In this document: positions 6,485 to 15,852 of the stretch, piece after piece
How the letters are laid out: each line of letters begins with the position of its first letter
Position numbering within the stretch: the first letter of the stretch is position 1
NCBI RefSeq assembly: GCF_016107555.1
Contig: NZ_JABASU010000015.1
Coordinates: 1 to 64,000 of the forward strand
Reading direction: 5' to 3'
From: Psychrobacter celer
Lineage (GTDB): Bacteria; Pseudomonadota; Gammaproteobacteria; Pseudomonadales; Moraxellaceae
Length of the DNA stretch: 64,000 nt
Position numbers and translations under genes: made by a program
Notes under the pieces: generated by a model
Seen by the model: only the letters and a program-made list of their open reading frames with translations
Told to the model about the DNA's origin: nothing
Database searches by the model: none

Positions 6485-8155
6485 ATGAGTCAACAATATA
6501 CCATCGCAGATTATTTGTTTGATCGCATCGCAGAGGCGGGTGCAAGTGATATATTCGGTGTACCAGGGGATTTTAACCTCACGTTTTTAGACAATATCAT
6601 CGCCTCTGACAAGTTGCGCTGGGTCGGCAATACCAATGAGCTAAACGCAGGTTATGCCGCTGATGGTTACGCACGTGAGCGTGGTTTTGCGGCCATGGTG
6701 ACGACCTTTGGGGTGGGTGAGTTATCAGCGATAAATGCCACGGCAGGCTCTTTTGCCGAGTATGCGCCAGTGCTGCACGTCGTCGGTGCGCCGAGCACAG
6801 CGCTGCAAGATGCCAAACGCCGTATTCACCATACGCTTGGAGATGGGGTATTTAATCACTTTATCAAGATGGTAGAGCCTGTGACCGTCGCACGGGCACA
6901 GATTACGCCAGAAAACGCCGCTTCAGAGATCGACCGTGTGATCCGCGTGATCCTCAAAAAACACCGCCCAGGCTATCTTCTGTTGTCGCCAGATGTGGCA
7001 AAAATGCCGATTTATCCACCGACGACCAAGCTCGATGACAGTCAAGAAGACATCACCAGTCAAGCAGCGCTGGCAGACTTCAAGCAAGCGCTCACCGAGT
7101 TTTTGCCCAATAAGACCACCACGCTGATGGCAGATTTGATGGTGCATCGTTTGGGGTTACAAAACCAGCTAAAAGCGTTAATCGCTGAGACCGAGATTCC
7201 TTATACTACGCTGTCATGGGGTAAAACACTGCTTGATGAAAACAGCGAGCGCTGGGCGGGTACTTATGCTGGTGTCGCCTCACGTCCTGTGGTAAAGGAC
7301 GCCGTAGAAAACTGTGAGTGTTTGATTAAAATTGGCGTGCAATATACTGATACGACGACGGCAGGATTTAGCCAAAATATCGATCAAAAAACAGTGGTCG
7401 ACTTGCACTATGAGCGGGCGTCTATCAGTGGTCGCAACTTTGCTCCGATTGCGCTAAAGGACTCGTTGCAAGTGCTGCATGAAGTGATGACTTCTGGTAT
7501 CGAAGTTGTACCCAAGCCATTTTGTAAAGAGATGACACCGCATGAGCAAAAAGGCAAAGATGATGAGGCTATTCGTCAAGACGATCTGTGGCATATCATC
7601 GCTGATCATTTAGATCATAATAATCTGGTGTTTTCGGATCAAGGCACCTCGTATTTTGGCATCAGTGATGTGCGCTTGCCAGAAGGAGTGACGTCTTATG
7701 GCCAGCCGATGTGGGGATCCATTGGTTATACGCTGCCGGCCAGCCTAGGCGCTGCCATTGCTTCACCAAATAAGCGTAGCGTGCTGCTCATCGGTGATGG
7801 TTCGGCCTTACTGACGGTACAAGAAATCGCGGTCATGATTCAAGAGCGTATCAATCCTGTGATTGTGCTGATCAATAATGATGGCTATACCGTTGAACGC
7901 GCTATCCATGGCGAAAACCAGCACTACAATGATATCCCTCGTTGTGACTGGCAGATGATGCCAAAAGCCTTTGGTGCTACCGAAGACAACAGCTTACTGC
8001 TCAAAGTCACCACGGCAAGTGAGCTAAAAGCCGCGCTCAAGCAAGCGGCTGCTACCACCGATAAGCTGGTGATGCTAGAGGTGATGGCTGATAAGCATGA
8101 TATTCCGCCGCTATTGGCCGATATCAGTGCGGCGCTAAAACCAAAAAATGACTGA
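6485..8155 (+). CDS. Thiamine-diphosphate 2-keto-acid decarboxylase (indolepyruvate/pyruvate decarboxylase type)
   Basis: A 556-residue cytosolic enzyme that would decarboxylate 2-keto acids (indolepyruvate, phenylpyruvate or pyruvate) to aldehydes. The N-terminal Pyr domain carries the ThDP-activating Glu near residue 51 (NELNAGYAADGYAR). The paired His in RIHHTLGDG (about 114-115) are the hallmark of the PDC/IPDC branch. The C-terminal PP domain has the GDG...NND cofactor motif (GDGSALLTVQE near 437, INNDGYTVE near 463). The ATG at 6485 is chosen because the family starts at MSxxYTIADYLFDRI; the extra 23 upstream codons are not family-like. It is a single gene ending at a terminator. The exact substrate cannot be told from sequence. 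Confidence 0.9.
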   Translation: MSQQYTIADYLFDRIAEAGASDIFGVPGDFNLTFLDNIIASDKLRWVGNTNELNAGYAADGYARERGFAAMVTTFGVGELSAINATAGSFAEYAPVLHVVGAPSTALQDAKRRIHHTLGDGVFNHFIKMVEPVTVARAQITPENAASEIDRVIRVILKKHRPGYLLLSPDVAKMPIYPPTTKLDDSQEDITSQAALADFKQALTEFLPNKTTTLMADLMVHRLGLQNQLKALIAETEIPYTTLSWGKTLLDENSERWAGTYAGVASRPVVKDAVENCECLIKIGVQYTDTTTAGFSQNIDQKTVVDLHYERASISGRNFAPIALKDSLQVLHEVMTSGIEVVPKPFCKEMTPHEQKGKDDEAIRQDDLWHIIADHLDHNNLVFSDQGTSYFGISDVRLPEGVTSYGQPMWGSIGYTLPASLGAAIASPNKRSVLLIGDGSALLTVQEIAVMIQERINPVIVLINNDGYTVERAIHGENQHYNDIPRCDWQMMPKAFGATEDNSLLLKVTTASELKAALKQAAATTDKLVMLEVMADKHDIPPLLADISAALKPKND

Positions 8156-8220
8156 TAGCATGGTAGTGCTATACGATAGCTAAAGCACTCATCTGCTCGC
8201 TTGTATTTACTCGTTACCTG

Positions 8221-8256
8221 ACCTCACTTAGCATCTGTGCTGAGTGGGGTTTTTTG
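8221..8256 (+). terminator. Terminator of the decarboxylase gene
   Basis: A GC-containing hairpin (TCACTTAGCA ... GTGCTGAGTG with flanking CC/GG) is followed by six T's. Confidence 0.85.
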
Positions 8257-8571
8257 TGCACTTATCGATACGTGTCGATAGTTAAGATTTATTATCATGA
8301 TAAATTAGACGGTTAACAGATTATAGGAGAGGCCGTATCATGATTTGGCTAAAAATGCTTATGGATGAATTGAAGGTATGGCTGACTAAAATAAATAGAT
8401 ATGAAAAGTATTTTTTAAAATAGGATTTTTGCTCTCGCTCGTAGATGTTATCCTTAGAGGCGCTTTGAGCATTTTATTTGCAGTATTATCGATCGCGTCA
8501 CCATCTCGTCAGGTCAGTGCTATCGCACGCGCAACATTTGTCATCACCGATAACCATAGGGCTTAAAATAG
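8257..8571. other. Intergenic region upstream of the antiporter with a small ORF
   Basis: These 315 bases contain one plausible small ORF (8340-8423, listed separately). They are otherwise without recognised features; no clear consensus promoter was found. Confidence 0.4.
8340..8423 (+). CDS. Possible 27-residue small protein
   Basis: The ATG is preceded by GGAGAGG 7 bases upstream, a strong ribosome binding site. The 27-residue product (MIWLKMLMDELKVWLTKINR, then YEKYFLK) is basic, with Leu/Trp/Met on one helical face, as in small membrane-associated peptides. It is too short for homology judgement by eye. It lies in the leader of the K+/H+ antiporter gene, so it could also be a regulatory leader peptide. 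Confidence 0.4.
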   Translation: MIWLKMLMDELKVWLTKINRYEKYFLK

Positions 8572-10362
8572 ATGGATACCTTAAATATCCTGTATCTCGT
8601 AGGAGCATTGTTGATTTTTGCCAGTATCATGGCAAGTACGTTATCCGCGCGTTTGGGTGTGCCATTATTGTTGTTGTTTTTGATAGTTGGCATGCTGGCA
8701 GGTGAGCAAGGTATCTTAGGCATTGAGTTTTCTCAGTATGGTATTGCCAATTTTGTCGGGCAGGCGGCGCTCGCTTGTATCTTGCTCGATGGTGGTCTGC
8801 GTACCTCTTTTAAATCATTTCGCGTCGGACTCAAGCCGGCGGTGACGTTGGCCACATGGGGCGTCCTGACGACGGTGATGGTGCTTGGGGTCTTTGTCAC
8901 TTGGCTGCTTGATGTCGATTGGCGTTTTGGGCTGCTGATGGCCGCTATCGTTGGCTCAACCGATGCCGCCGCAGTATTTTCGCTACTACGTAATGGCGGG
9001 GTCAAGCTAAACGACCGCGTACAAGCCACGCTAGAGTTGGAGTCGGGTGCCAACGATCCGCTGGCCATTTTATTGGTGACAGGACTGATTGCTTTAAATG
9101 TCGATCCGGCAGGTCAGAGCGTTCTTGGTTTTTTGGGTTTGCTGTTGCAGCAGCTGGGCGTGGGTCTGGGCATGGGACTGTTATTTGGCTACCTGCTAGC
9201 GCGTCTGTTGCCAAAAGTGCATCTGGCCGAGGGTATGTATGCCATTTTGATACTGTCCGCGGGCCTTTCGGTCTTTGCTGCGACCAATTTGCTTGGCGGT
9301 AGTGGCTTTTTGGCGGTCTATTTGACGGGCGTACTGATCGGCAACCATAAGGTGCGCTCGACTGAGCACGTCATGCGCGTGATGGATAGCTTTGCTTGGT
9401 TGTCGCAAGCGGTTTTGTTTGTGGTACTGGGGCTGTTGGTGACGCCATCAAACGTCATCAACGTCTGGCATTATTCGGTGGCGATTGCAGCCTTTATGAT
9501 ACTGGTGGCACGTCCGATTGCGGTCTATACCAGCGTCAAGCCCTTTAAGTTTAAAGACAGAGAGATTGGCTTTATCTCTTGGGTGGGCCTGCGCGGAGCG
9601 GTGCCGATTACCCTTGCTATTTTGCCTGTGATGGCTGGCATAGAGGATGCCTTTATGTTGTTTGACATTGCCTTTGGGGTAGTGGTGCTGTCATTGATCC
9701 TGCAAGGGACGACGATTCCTTTTATGGCCAATGCATTTCGGGTGCGTATTCCGACCAATAAAGACCCAAAAGAAGAGCATGAAGTTTGGGTGTCAGACAA
9801 GGCCAGTATTACCCTGTATGAGTTTGAGGTGCAAGCAGGGGCGTTTGCGATAGGTCGCCATCCGCTCGGTATCTCCAACCGCATCAGCCCAGATGAGATC
9901 AGTGTGTTTGCCTTGGTGCGCGGTCAGCAAATTGTCGTGGTCGAGGAGGACACCAAACTCAGATATGGCGATAGCGTCTGGTATGCCATGCGCGGCAACC
10001 ACGCCAGCAAGATCGCCAAGATTTTCAATGACACGACTTTAGACCGTAAAGCCATCGATGACTTTTATGGTGACTGGCTGTTATCACCTAGTGTCAAGCT
10101 TGGTGACTTGCCCTTTTTTACCGACATGGCGACCTCAGAGTCGCTGGCAGACACTCTCAAGTATAAAAAGCTAAAAAACACTGAGAGCAAGTGGGAGCAG
10201 ACCGTCGCTGAGTATGTCGCACAAAGCTTAGAGACCGCGCCTGTGTCGGGGGATACGGTAGAGATCGATGATATGTGGTCATTGGTAATCAAGGAGGTCG
10301 ATGACAAAGGCAAGCTCAGAACGATCGGTCTAAAACATGAAGAGCCGGAAAAAGCGCTTTAG
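8572..10362 (+). CDS. nhaP2: K+/H+ antiporter of the NhaP2/CvrA type (CPA1 with TrkA-C domain)
   Basis: This 596-residue inner-membrane protein would exchange K+ (or Na+) for H+ in ionic and pH homeostasis. Residues about 5-390 form 12-13 hydrophobic segments of the Na+/H+ exchanger fold. GSTDAAAVFSLLRNGG (about 126-141) and LESGANDPLAI (about 154) are the ion-binding Asp/Asn motifs of CPA1. A TrkA-C-like regulatory domain follows (about 405-490, YEFEVQAGAFAIGRHPL), then a CorC/HlyC-like tail. Length and order match E. coli NhaP2 (CvrA). The stop overlaps the convergent LysR gene by 4 bases. Strict ion specificity is not deducible. Confidence 0.92.
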   Translation: MDTLNILYLVGALLIFASIMASTLSARLGVPLLLLFLIVGMLAGEQGILGIEFSQYGIANFVGQAALACILLDGGLRTSFKSFRVGLKPAVTLATWGVLTTVMVLGVFVTWLLDVDWRFGLLMAAIVGSTDAAAVFSLLRNGGVKLNDRVQATLELESGANDPLAILLVTGLIALNVDPAGQSVLGFLGLLLQQLGVGLGMGLLFGYLLARLLPKVHLAEGMYAILILSAGLSVFAATNLLGGSGFLAVYLTGVLIGNHKVRSTEHVMRVMDSFAWLSQAVLFVVLGLLVTPSNVINVWHYSVAIAAFMILVARPIAVYTSVKPFKFKDREIGFISWVGLRGAVPITLAILPVMAGIEDAFMLFDIAFGVVVLSLILQGTTIPFMANAFRVRIPTNKDPKEEHEVWVSDKASITLYEFEVQAGAFAIGRHPLGISNRISPDEISVFALVRGQQIVVVEEDTKLRYGDSVWYAMRGNHASKIAKIFNDTTLDRKAIDDFYGDWLLSPSVKLGDLPFFTDMATSESLADTLKYKKLKNTESKWEQTVAEYVAQSLETAPVSGDTVEIDDMWSLVIKEVDDKGKLRTIGLKHEEPEKAL

Positions 10363-11276
10363 TCGTTTGCCGGCTGTGATAGCAGACTCATCATATGCTG
10401 CAAAAAATCCGCGACATGCTTATGCAGGTTTTGCCGATATGCCCAGTGATGCTTGACCTCGTAGCTTGCCTCTTCGGGCAATAGTATCTTCATCATTCCT
10501 TTCTCTTCATAGCGCTTGGCCAAATCATTGGGCAGATAGCCGACGTGATGACCTGCTAGGATAAGCTGCGCGGTCGCCTCCATATGGTAAGTGGTGGCGC
10601 TTAAGGTTTTTGGCCGGATATGATTGATACTCAAGTCGGTAATATAACCGCGTTTTATCCAAGGATGGTTTTGTTCCAACGCCTCAAAACTCAGGCCTTC
10701 TGACTCATAAAACAGCTGATGCTCACGCCCGCAGCAAACCACTTGTTTCTCAATAAAGGCCGGCTGAAAGGTTAGTAAAGGCGGAAAACTGCCAAAATAT
10801 CCCACGCCAAGATCACTCTCATTACTCAGCAGCTTATCTAGCATACTCTCAGGGCTTTGCACATCGATAGAAAAGTGTATCAATGGATTATGACGATAGC
10901 TGGCCGCCAAACACTGACGTAATGCTTCATAAAAAAACGTCGGCATCTGATCGATAAGGCACAAGCGAATATGGCCGCCGCGTACGGAGTCTAGTTGGCG
11001 AATATAATGCAGCTGATGCTGAAAGCTGGCCACCGCCTCGGTGAAGCTCAAACACGCCTCATAGACTGCCGCGCCATCCTCGGTCAGCTTAAACCCTGCG
11101 CGCCCGCGATGACAAAGCGTCATCCCCAAACGATCCTCTAAGTGTGTTAAGTGACCACTAATGACAGAAGGCGTTACATTTAAGCGCGACTGCGCTGCGG
11201 TTACCCCTTGGCACTCTACAATGGCCATAAAGCTGCGCAAGGTTTTGATGTCTATTTTTATCAGCTCATCTAGCAT
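10359..11276 (-). CDS. LysR-family regulator divergent from the guanidino-compound cluster
   Basis: This 305-residue protein has an N-terminal winged helix-turn-helix (residues about 6-65: FMAIVECQGVTAAQSRLNVT, SVISGHLTHLEDRLGM, HRGRAGFKLTEDG). A LysR substrate-binding domain spans about 95-290. It is transcribed away from the ureohydrolase gene with a 185-base shared control region containing a 16-base palindrome. The likely role is activation of the downstream catabolic genes in response to a guanidino compound or keto acid, inferred from position. The 4-base overlap with the antiporter stop is a convergent tail overlap without functional meaning. Confidence 0.88.
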   Translation of the reverse strand: MLDELIKIDIKTLRSFMAIVECQGVTAAQSRLNVTPSVISGHLTHLEDRLGMTLCHRGRAGFKLTEDGAAVYEACLSFTEAVASFQHQLHYIRQLDSVRGGHIRLCLIDQMPTFFYEALRQCLAASYRHNPLIHFSIDVQSPESMLDKLLSNESDLGVGYFGSFPPLLTFQPAFIEKQVVCCGREHQLFYESEGLSFEALEQNHPWIKRGYITDLSINHIRPKTLSATTYHMEATAQLILAGHHVGYLPNDLAKRYEEKGMMKILLPEEASYEVKHHWAYRQNLHKHVADFLQHMMSLLSQPAND

Positions 11277-11354
11277 ATATACGCCTCTCCCATATCAAAT
11301 CCTTGTGATAAATCTTCTAATAATAACGAATAAATCGAAGTTACTACGAAAAAC

Positions 11355-11370
11355 CAGAAGTTTACTTCTG
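11355..11370. promoter_or_regulatory. Palindromic candidate LysR operator
   Basis: CAGAAGT TT ACTTCTG is a perfect 7-bp inverted repeat with a 2-base centre, about 90 bases upstream of the ureohydrolase and about 80 bases from the LysR start. It contains the T-N11-A form expected for LysR-type regulators. Confidence 0.55.
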
Positions 11371-11461
11371 AATTTTACCATGGTCTGTGTTCGGATATTT
11401 CGGTATTGTCAAAGCATCTGACAAACTGTCTATGACACCAATCAAAACAAGGATGTGAGTG

Positions 11462-12430
11462 ATGAAATTTAATCAACCATTAAGCGGCAACGACATGCCA
11501 AGATTTGGCGGTTTTGCCTCTATGATGCGCCTGCCGATGCAAGCAGACGCCAAAGGCTTGGACGCAGCCTTTGTAGGCGTGCCTTTGGACATCGGCGCAT
11601 CAAACCGTAGCGGTGCCAGACTGGGCCCAAGACAGATTCGTGATGAGTCGCGTATGATTCGCCCTTATAACGTCGCCACGCGCGCCGCGCCTTTTGAGTC
11701 TTTGCAAGTCGCTGACATTGGTGACGTACCTATCAATACCTTTAACCTGCAAAAAAGCGTCGACATCATCGAAAAATTTTACACCGATAATATCGTCAGT
11801 CATGGCGCGATTCCATTAACACTGGGCGGTGATCATACCATTGCCCTGCCTATCCTACGTGCACTTGCCAAAAAACACGGCCCTGTCGGGATGGTGCATA
11901 TCGATGCTCATGCTGATATCAATGACGAGATGTTTGGCGAAAAAATCGCCCATGGCACGCCGTTTCGCCGTGCTATCGAAGAAAATCTAATCGATGGCAA
12001 CCGCGTGGTACAGATTGGCCTGCGCGGCACCGGCTATAGTGCTGAAGAGTTTGACTGGTCAACTCAGCAAGGCTTTCGCGTGGTGCCAGCCGAGGAGTGC
12101 TGGTACAAGTCGCTGACACCGCTCATGGCAGAAGTGCGTGAAAAGCTCGGCGATGGCCCTGTCTACTTGAGCTTTGATATCGATGGCATTGATCCTGCGT
12201 TTGCACCTGGCACAGGCACGGCTGAAATTGGCGGCTTAACCTCCACCCAAGGCATCGAGATTATTCGCGGTATGCGTGGCCTTGACGTAGTCGGTGGCGA
12301 TTTGGTCGAAGTGTCACCGCCCTACGATCCGTTTGGTAACACCTCGGTACTCGCAGCAAACTTGCTGTTTGAGATGCTTTGTATCTTGCCAGGTGTGCGC
12401 TATGACGATAAGGTCAAAGCGTTATATTAA
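11462..12430 (+). CDS. gbuA: Ureohydrolase, guanidinobutyrase type (arginase/agmatinase family)
   Basis: This 322-residue cytosolic dimanganese hydrolase would cut a guanidino compound to an amine plus urea. Metal ligands are visible: His in LTLGGDHTIA (about 124), the DAHADI cluster (about 148-153) and SFDIDGIDPAFAPGTGT (about 237-253). The opening FGGFASMMRLP and the MxPYN loop resemble Pseudomonas guanidinobutyrase/guanidinopropionase more than agmatinase. The AruI-like and aldehyde dehydrogenase neighbours make 4-guanidinobutyrate (product 4-aminobutyrate) the best substrate guess. The ATG at 11462 has AAGGA 8 bases upstream; the in-frame GTG at 11459 is less well placed. It probably heads an operon. 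An agmatinase reading cannot be excluded. Confidence 0.85.
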   Translation: MKFNQPLSGNDMPRFGGFASMMRLPMQADAKGLDAAFVGVPLDIGASNRSGARLGPRQIRDESRMIRPYNVATRAAPFESLQVADIGDVPINTFNLQKSVDIIEKFYTDNIVSHGAIPLTLGGDHTIALPILRALAKKHGPVGMVHIDAHADINDEMFGEKIAHGTPFRRAIEENLIDGNRVVQIGLRGTGYSAEEFDWSTQQGFRVVPAEECWYKSLTPLMAEVREKLGDGPVYLSFDIDGIDPAFAPGTGTAEIGGLTSTQGIEIIRGMRGLDVVGGDLVEVSPPYDPFGNTSVLAANLLFEMLCILPGVRYDDKVKALY

Positions 12431-12515
12431 TTGGCCTGTGTTGGGCAGGGTGCTACTGCAGGCCAAATAATATTTAGGCCGTAAATACTATTGAAATTTT
12501 TAGGATGATCGACTC

Positions 12516-14219
12516 ATGACGCAATCAATGCAAACGCCTTCTTTATCGCCAGACACCTCGTCTCTGACCTGTGGTGAGCTACTCGTGCAGTGGCTGGCGT
12601 ATTATGGAGTGGAGACCGTATTTGGTATCCCCGGAGTGCACACGGTCGAGCTATATCGTGGCCTGCCGAGTACCAATATCCGCCATGTGACCCCGCGTCA
12701 CGAGCAAGGTGCAGGCTTTATGGCCGACGGCTATTACCGCGCGTCTGGAAAAGTCGGGGTGTGCTTTATCATCACCGGCCCTGGCATGACCAACATCATG
12801 ACAGCAATGGCGCAAGCCTTGGCAGATTCTATTCCGATGCTGGTGATCTCTAGTGTCAATAAAGTTAAAGACACGGGTAGCGGTGAAGGGCACTTGCATG
12901 AGCTGCACGACCAGCAAGGTATGGTCAGCAAGGTTGCGCTTGCAAGCAAAACCATCTGGCAACCTGAATCCTTGCCTAAGGTCATCGCCGAAGCCTTTGC
13001 TATGTTTGATGGCGCGCGTCCGGGACCGGTACATATTCAGCTGCCTATCGATGTGATTACCGCTGATGCCAGTCATGTCGCCAAGCCGCCTAACAATGAT
13101 AATAGTGTAGCAAGTTTGGCGCGACCGCAGGTCACAAGACCGCTGCCCAATCCTGCGCAGCTTGATTTGATCATTGAGCAGCTAAACCGCGCAAAAAATC
13201 CAGTGTTGCTTTATGGTGGCGGCTGCGTCGATGTCGATCAGGACGCGCAAAAGCTGGCAGAGCGTATCGATACGCCGACATTTTTGACCATCAATGCCAA
13301 AGGCTTGTTGCCGCCTAGTCATCCGCTGAGCTTGGGGAGCAATCAGTCGTTAGAGGCGGGGCGCGCCGTCATTAGCGAGGCCGATGTGGTATTGGCGATC
13401 GGTACCGAGCTTGGTGAGACCGATTATGATGTGTTCTTTAATGGCGAGTTCCAAATCAATGGCACACTCATTCGTATTGACTGCGACGCTCAGCAATTGC
13501 AGCGGCCATTTCGTGCGGATATCGCGGTGTTGTCCGATGCACAAATGGCCATTAGCGGCCTATGCACACGTTTAGAGGATCATCAGCTAAATCATCAAGC
13601 CGCCGCACGCGTAACCGAAGCAAAGCAGGCATTGATCAAAGCGATGACACCTGACTTTGCCGGTCAAAACGCCCTGCTTCAGCTGATTCGAGATGAGGTG
13701 GAGGATGTCATCTTCGTTGGCGATTCGACGCAGCCTGTCTATAGCGGCAACCTTGGCTTTGAGGCGCGAGCCACGCGTCGATGGTTTAACTCGTCGACGG
13801 GGTTTGGCACCTTGGGTTATGGCTTACCTGCCGCCATTGGCGCCATGATTGGCTCAAGTGCGCCCGTTATTAGCCTTATCGGCGATGGCGGCATTCAGTT
13901 TACCATTGCCGAGCTTATCTGCGCCGCCGAGCTTGAGCTGCCACTGATCGTCCTACTTTGGAACAATCAAGGATATGGTGAGATTCGCCGCTATATGGAG
14001 GAAGGCGGGCTGCCACTGATTGGCGTCAATATCAAAACACCTAATTTTGAGCCATTGGCCACAGGGTTTGGCGCGGGCTACCGCCGAATTACCGATAAGC
14101 AGCAGTTATTAGAGGCTTTGCAAACAGACATAAGTGGCAAGCAGCCAATGATTTATGAGGTGGATGAAAGCGATGCGTTTTTGTCAAAAATGAGTCAAGA
14201 CTTTACTTATTTTGGCTAA
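12516..14219 (+). CDS. aruI: AruI-like thiamine-diphosphate decarboxylase (5-guanidino-2-oxopentanoate decarboxylase)
   Basis: This 567-residue ThDP enzyme has the catalytic Glu near residue 62 (RHEQGAGFMADGYYRASGK), the central Rossmann domain and the C-terminal cofactor motif GDGGIQFT...WNNQGYGEI (about 456-489). The stretch VFGIPGVHTVELYRGLPS and what follows closely match my memory of Pseudomonas aeruginosa AruI, which turns 2-ketoarginine into 4-guanidinobutyraldehyde in the arginine transaminase pathway. The gene follows the ureohydrolase by 85 bases and precedes the transporter-like and aldehyde dehydrogenase genes, giving consecutive steps. The transaminase (AruH) is not in the window. 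An acetolactate-synthase-like or benzoylformate-type activity is a less likely alternative. Confidence 0.82.
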   Translation: MTQSMQTPSLSPDTSSLTCGELLVQWLAYYGVETVFGIPGVHTVELYRGLPSTNIRHVTPRHEQGAGFMADGYYRASGKVGVCFIITGPGMTNIMTAMAQALADSIPMLVISSVNKVKDTGSGEGHLHELHDQQGMVSKVALASKTIWQPESLPKVIAEAFAMFDGARPGPVHIQLPIDVITADASHVAKPPNNDNSVASLARPQVTRPLPNPAQLDLIIEQLNRAKNPVLLYGGGCVDVDQDAQKLAERIDTPTFLTINAKGLLPPSHPLSLGSNQSLEAGRAVISEADVVLAIGTELGETDYDVFFNGEFQINGTLIRIDCDAQQLQRPFRADIAVLSDAQMAISGLCTRLEDHQLNHQAAARVTEAKQALIKAMTPDFAGQNALLQLIRDEVEDVIFVGDSTQPVYSGNLGFEARATRRWFNSSTGFGTLGYGLPAAIGAMIGSSAPVISLIGDGGIQFTIAELICAAELELPLIVLLWNNQGYGEIRRYMEEGGLPLIGVNIKTPNFEPLATGFGAGYRRITDKQQLLEALQTDISGKQPMIYEVDESDAFLSKMSQDFTYFG

Positions 14220-14355
14220 CCATTTTTTGGTTAATCATTTGCATGGATTAAAAATAACCAACAAAACCGTATCAAGCTGTTTTTTCGCTGAAATGAGGGA
14301 TCGGGCAGGCAGCAGAAAGGAAAGCTGGCGTCGTCGCCTATCAAGGAGGAATTAA

Positions 14356-15762
14356 ATGACGAACTATATCGATAAGTCGCAGCAGCCGCTATTGGGTAAT
14401 GATGCTGTCGAACCTACCACTCCACAAGGGGAGCGGTGGCGCGCCTCAATGTGGAAGTTCTTACTGTTTTCTGCGCTGGGTTTGGCGCTGTTTATCATCC
14501 CGTTTAAATGGGAGGGTAAGGTCACCATTTTATTGGGCGTGCTGACAGATACTCTGCAGGCCTCACTTGGGGACTACGTGGTGTATGCTGCACTGGCCAT
14601 CGTGACTTTGTCTTTGGTTGGGGCGCTGGCAGTCAAGCTCGTTAGACCAGAGATTCATGCAGACTCCATGACGGCAAAGCTTTTTGATGTCGATTGGTTT
14701 TGGCTCGCCGCGCGGTTTTTTGGGGCGCTGTTTGCCTGGATGATTTATTTACAAGTCGGTCCTGAGTTTATTATCAATCGCAATACTGGCGGGGTGATTT
14801 TTGAAGACTTAATTCCCATTTTGATTCCTTTATTCTTTTTTGCCATTTTATCTCTACCTTTTCTCACCGACTTTGGTCTGATGGAGTTTTTGGGTACCTT
14901 GGCCAGCAAGGTGTTTGTAAAGTTGTTTAGATTGCCTGGGCGCTCTGCAGTCGATGCCATGTCTTCTTGGTTTGGCGCGGCCTCTATTGGCTTGCTGGTG
15001 ACTATGCAGGAGTACAATAAAAGCTACTATAGCCAGCGTGAAGCAGCGATTATCGCTACCACTTTTTCGGTGACATCCATTGCCTTTACCTACGTCGTTG
15101 CCAAAACCATTGGCGTCGATAATAACTTTATCTTCTTTTATCTGACCATCGCCTTGACAGGGTTTATCGCCGCTATCATTATGCCGCGCATACCGCCATT
15201 ATCGCTAAAACCAGATACTTATCATTCTGGCAAAAGCATGCTGGATGAAGGCATTCCTGCGCAGTATTCTACTTACCAATGGGCGGTCAATCGTGCCGTC
15301 ACGCGCGCGCACTCTATGCCAAGTTTGGGTAGCGTGTTTAAGCATAGCCTAAAGAATTTGTTTGATATCTATTTTGGTTTGATTCCGGTGATTTTCGCTA
15401 TCGGTACCATTGGGCTTGGTTTAGCAGAGTACACCCCTGTGTTTGATTGGCTGTCTGCACCGCTTGTGCCGTTGCTTGAATTGTTGCAAATTCCAGAGGC
15501 GACTAAAGCTGCGCCGGCGATGATTATGGGCTTTGCTGATATGTACTTGCCAGCCTTGGTCGGCAAAAGCATCGAGAGTGAGATGACACGCTTTATCGTC
15601 GGGGCGGCTTCTATTACCCAGATTGTTTATATGTCTGAGGTGGGCGCGCTGATATTAAAATCAAACATTAAGCTGAACGTCTTAGAGCTGTTTATGATTT
15701 TTATCTTACGTACGCTGATCAGCTTGGTGGTTATTACCTCAGTGGCGCATCTACTATATTAG
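14356..15762 (+). CDS. YjiH-family membrane protein (nucleoside-recognition/GATE domain), candidate guanidino-compound transporter
   Basis: This 468-residue polytopic inner-membrane protein has about ten hydrophobic spans. The first follows a 30-residue cytosolic tail, and the nucleoside-recognition (Gate) signature lies around SAVDAMSSWFGAASIGLLV (about 195-213). It matches the YjiH family, whose substrate is not established. A very good ribosome binding site (AAGGAGG, 14343-14349) precedes the ATG. Its position between the AruI-like decarboxylase and the aldehyde dehydrogenase suggests that it carries arginine, 2-ketoarginine or guanidinobutyrate across the membrane. This is inference from context only. 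Confidence 0.8.
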   Translation: MTNYIDKSQQPLLGNDAVEPTTPQGERWRASMWKFLLFSALGLALFIIPFKWEGKVTILLGVLTDTLQASLGDYVVYAALAIVTLSLVGALAVKLVRPEIHADSMTAKLFDVDWFWLAARFFGALFAWMIYLQVGPEFIINRNTGGVIFEDLIPILIPLFFFAILSLPFLTDFGLMEFLGTLASKVFVKLFRLPGRSAVDAMSSWFGAASIGLLVTMQEYNKSYYSQREAAIIATTFSVTSIAFTYVVAKTIGVDNNFIFFYLTIALTGFIAAIIMPRIPPLSLKPDTYHSGKSMLDEGIPAQYSTYQWAVNRAVTRAHSMPSLGSVFKHSLKNLFDIYFGLIPVIFAIGTIGLGLAEYTPVFDWLSAPLVPLLELLQIPEATKAAPAMIMGFADMYLPALVGKSIESEMTRFIVGAASITQIVYMSEVGALILKSNIKLNVLELFMIFILRTLISLVVITSVAHLLY

Positions 15763-15852
15763 TCGTGATGGCAACCATCATTTGGCATTAAAAAAGCAGC
15801 GAATATTTAGTGTAAAGATAGATTTATCAATAATATAAGGCAACTGAGTATC

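Noticed and set aside
10359-10362. Four-base overlap of the antiporter and LysR genes
   Set aside because: It is a simple convergent overlap of stop codons, common in compact genomes and without evidence of a regulatory role.
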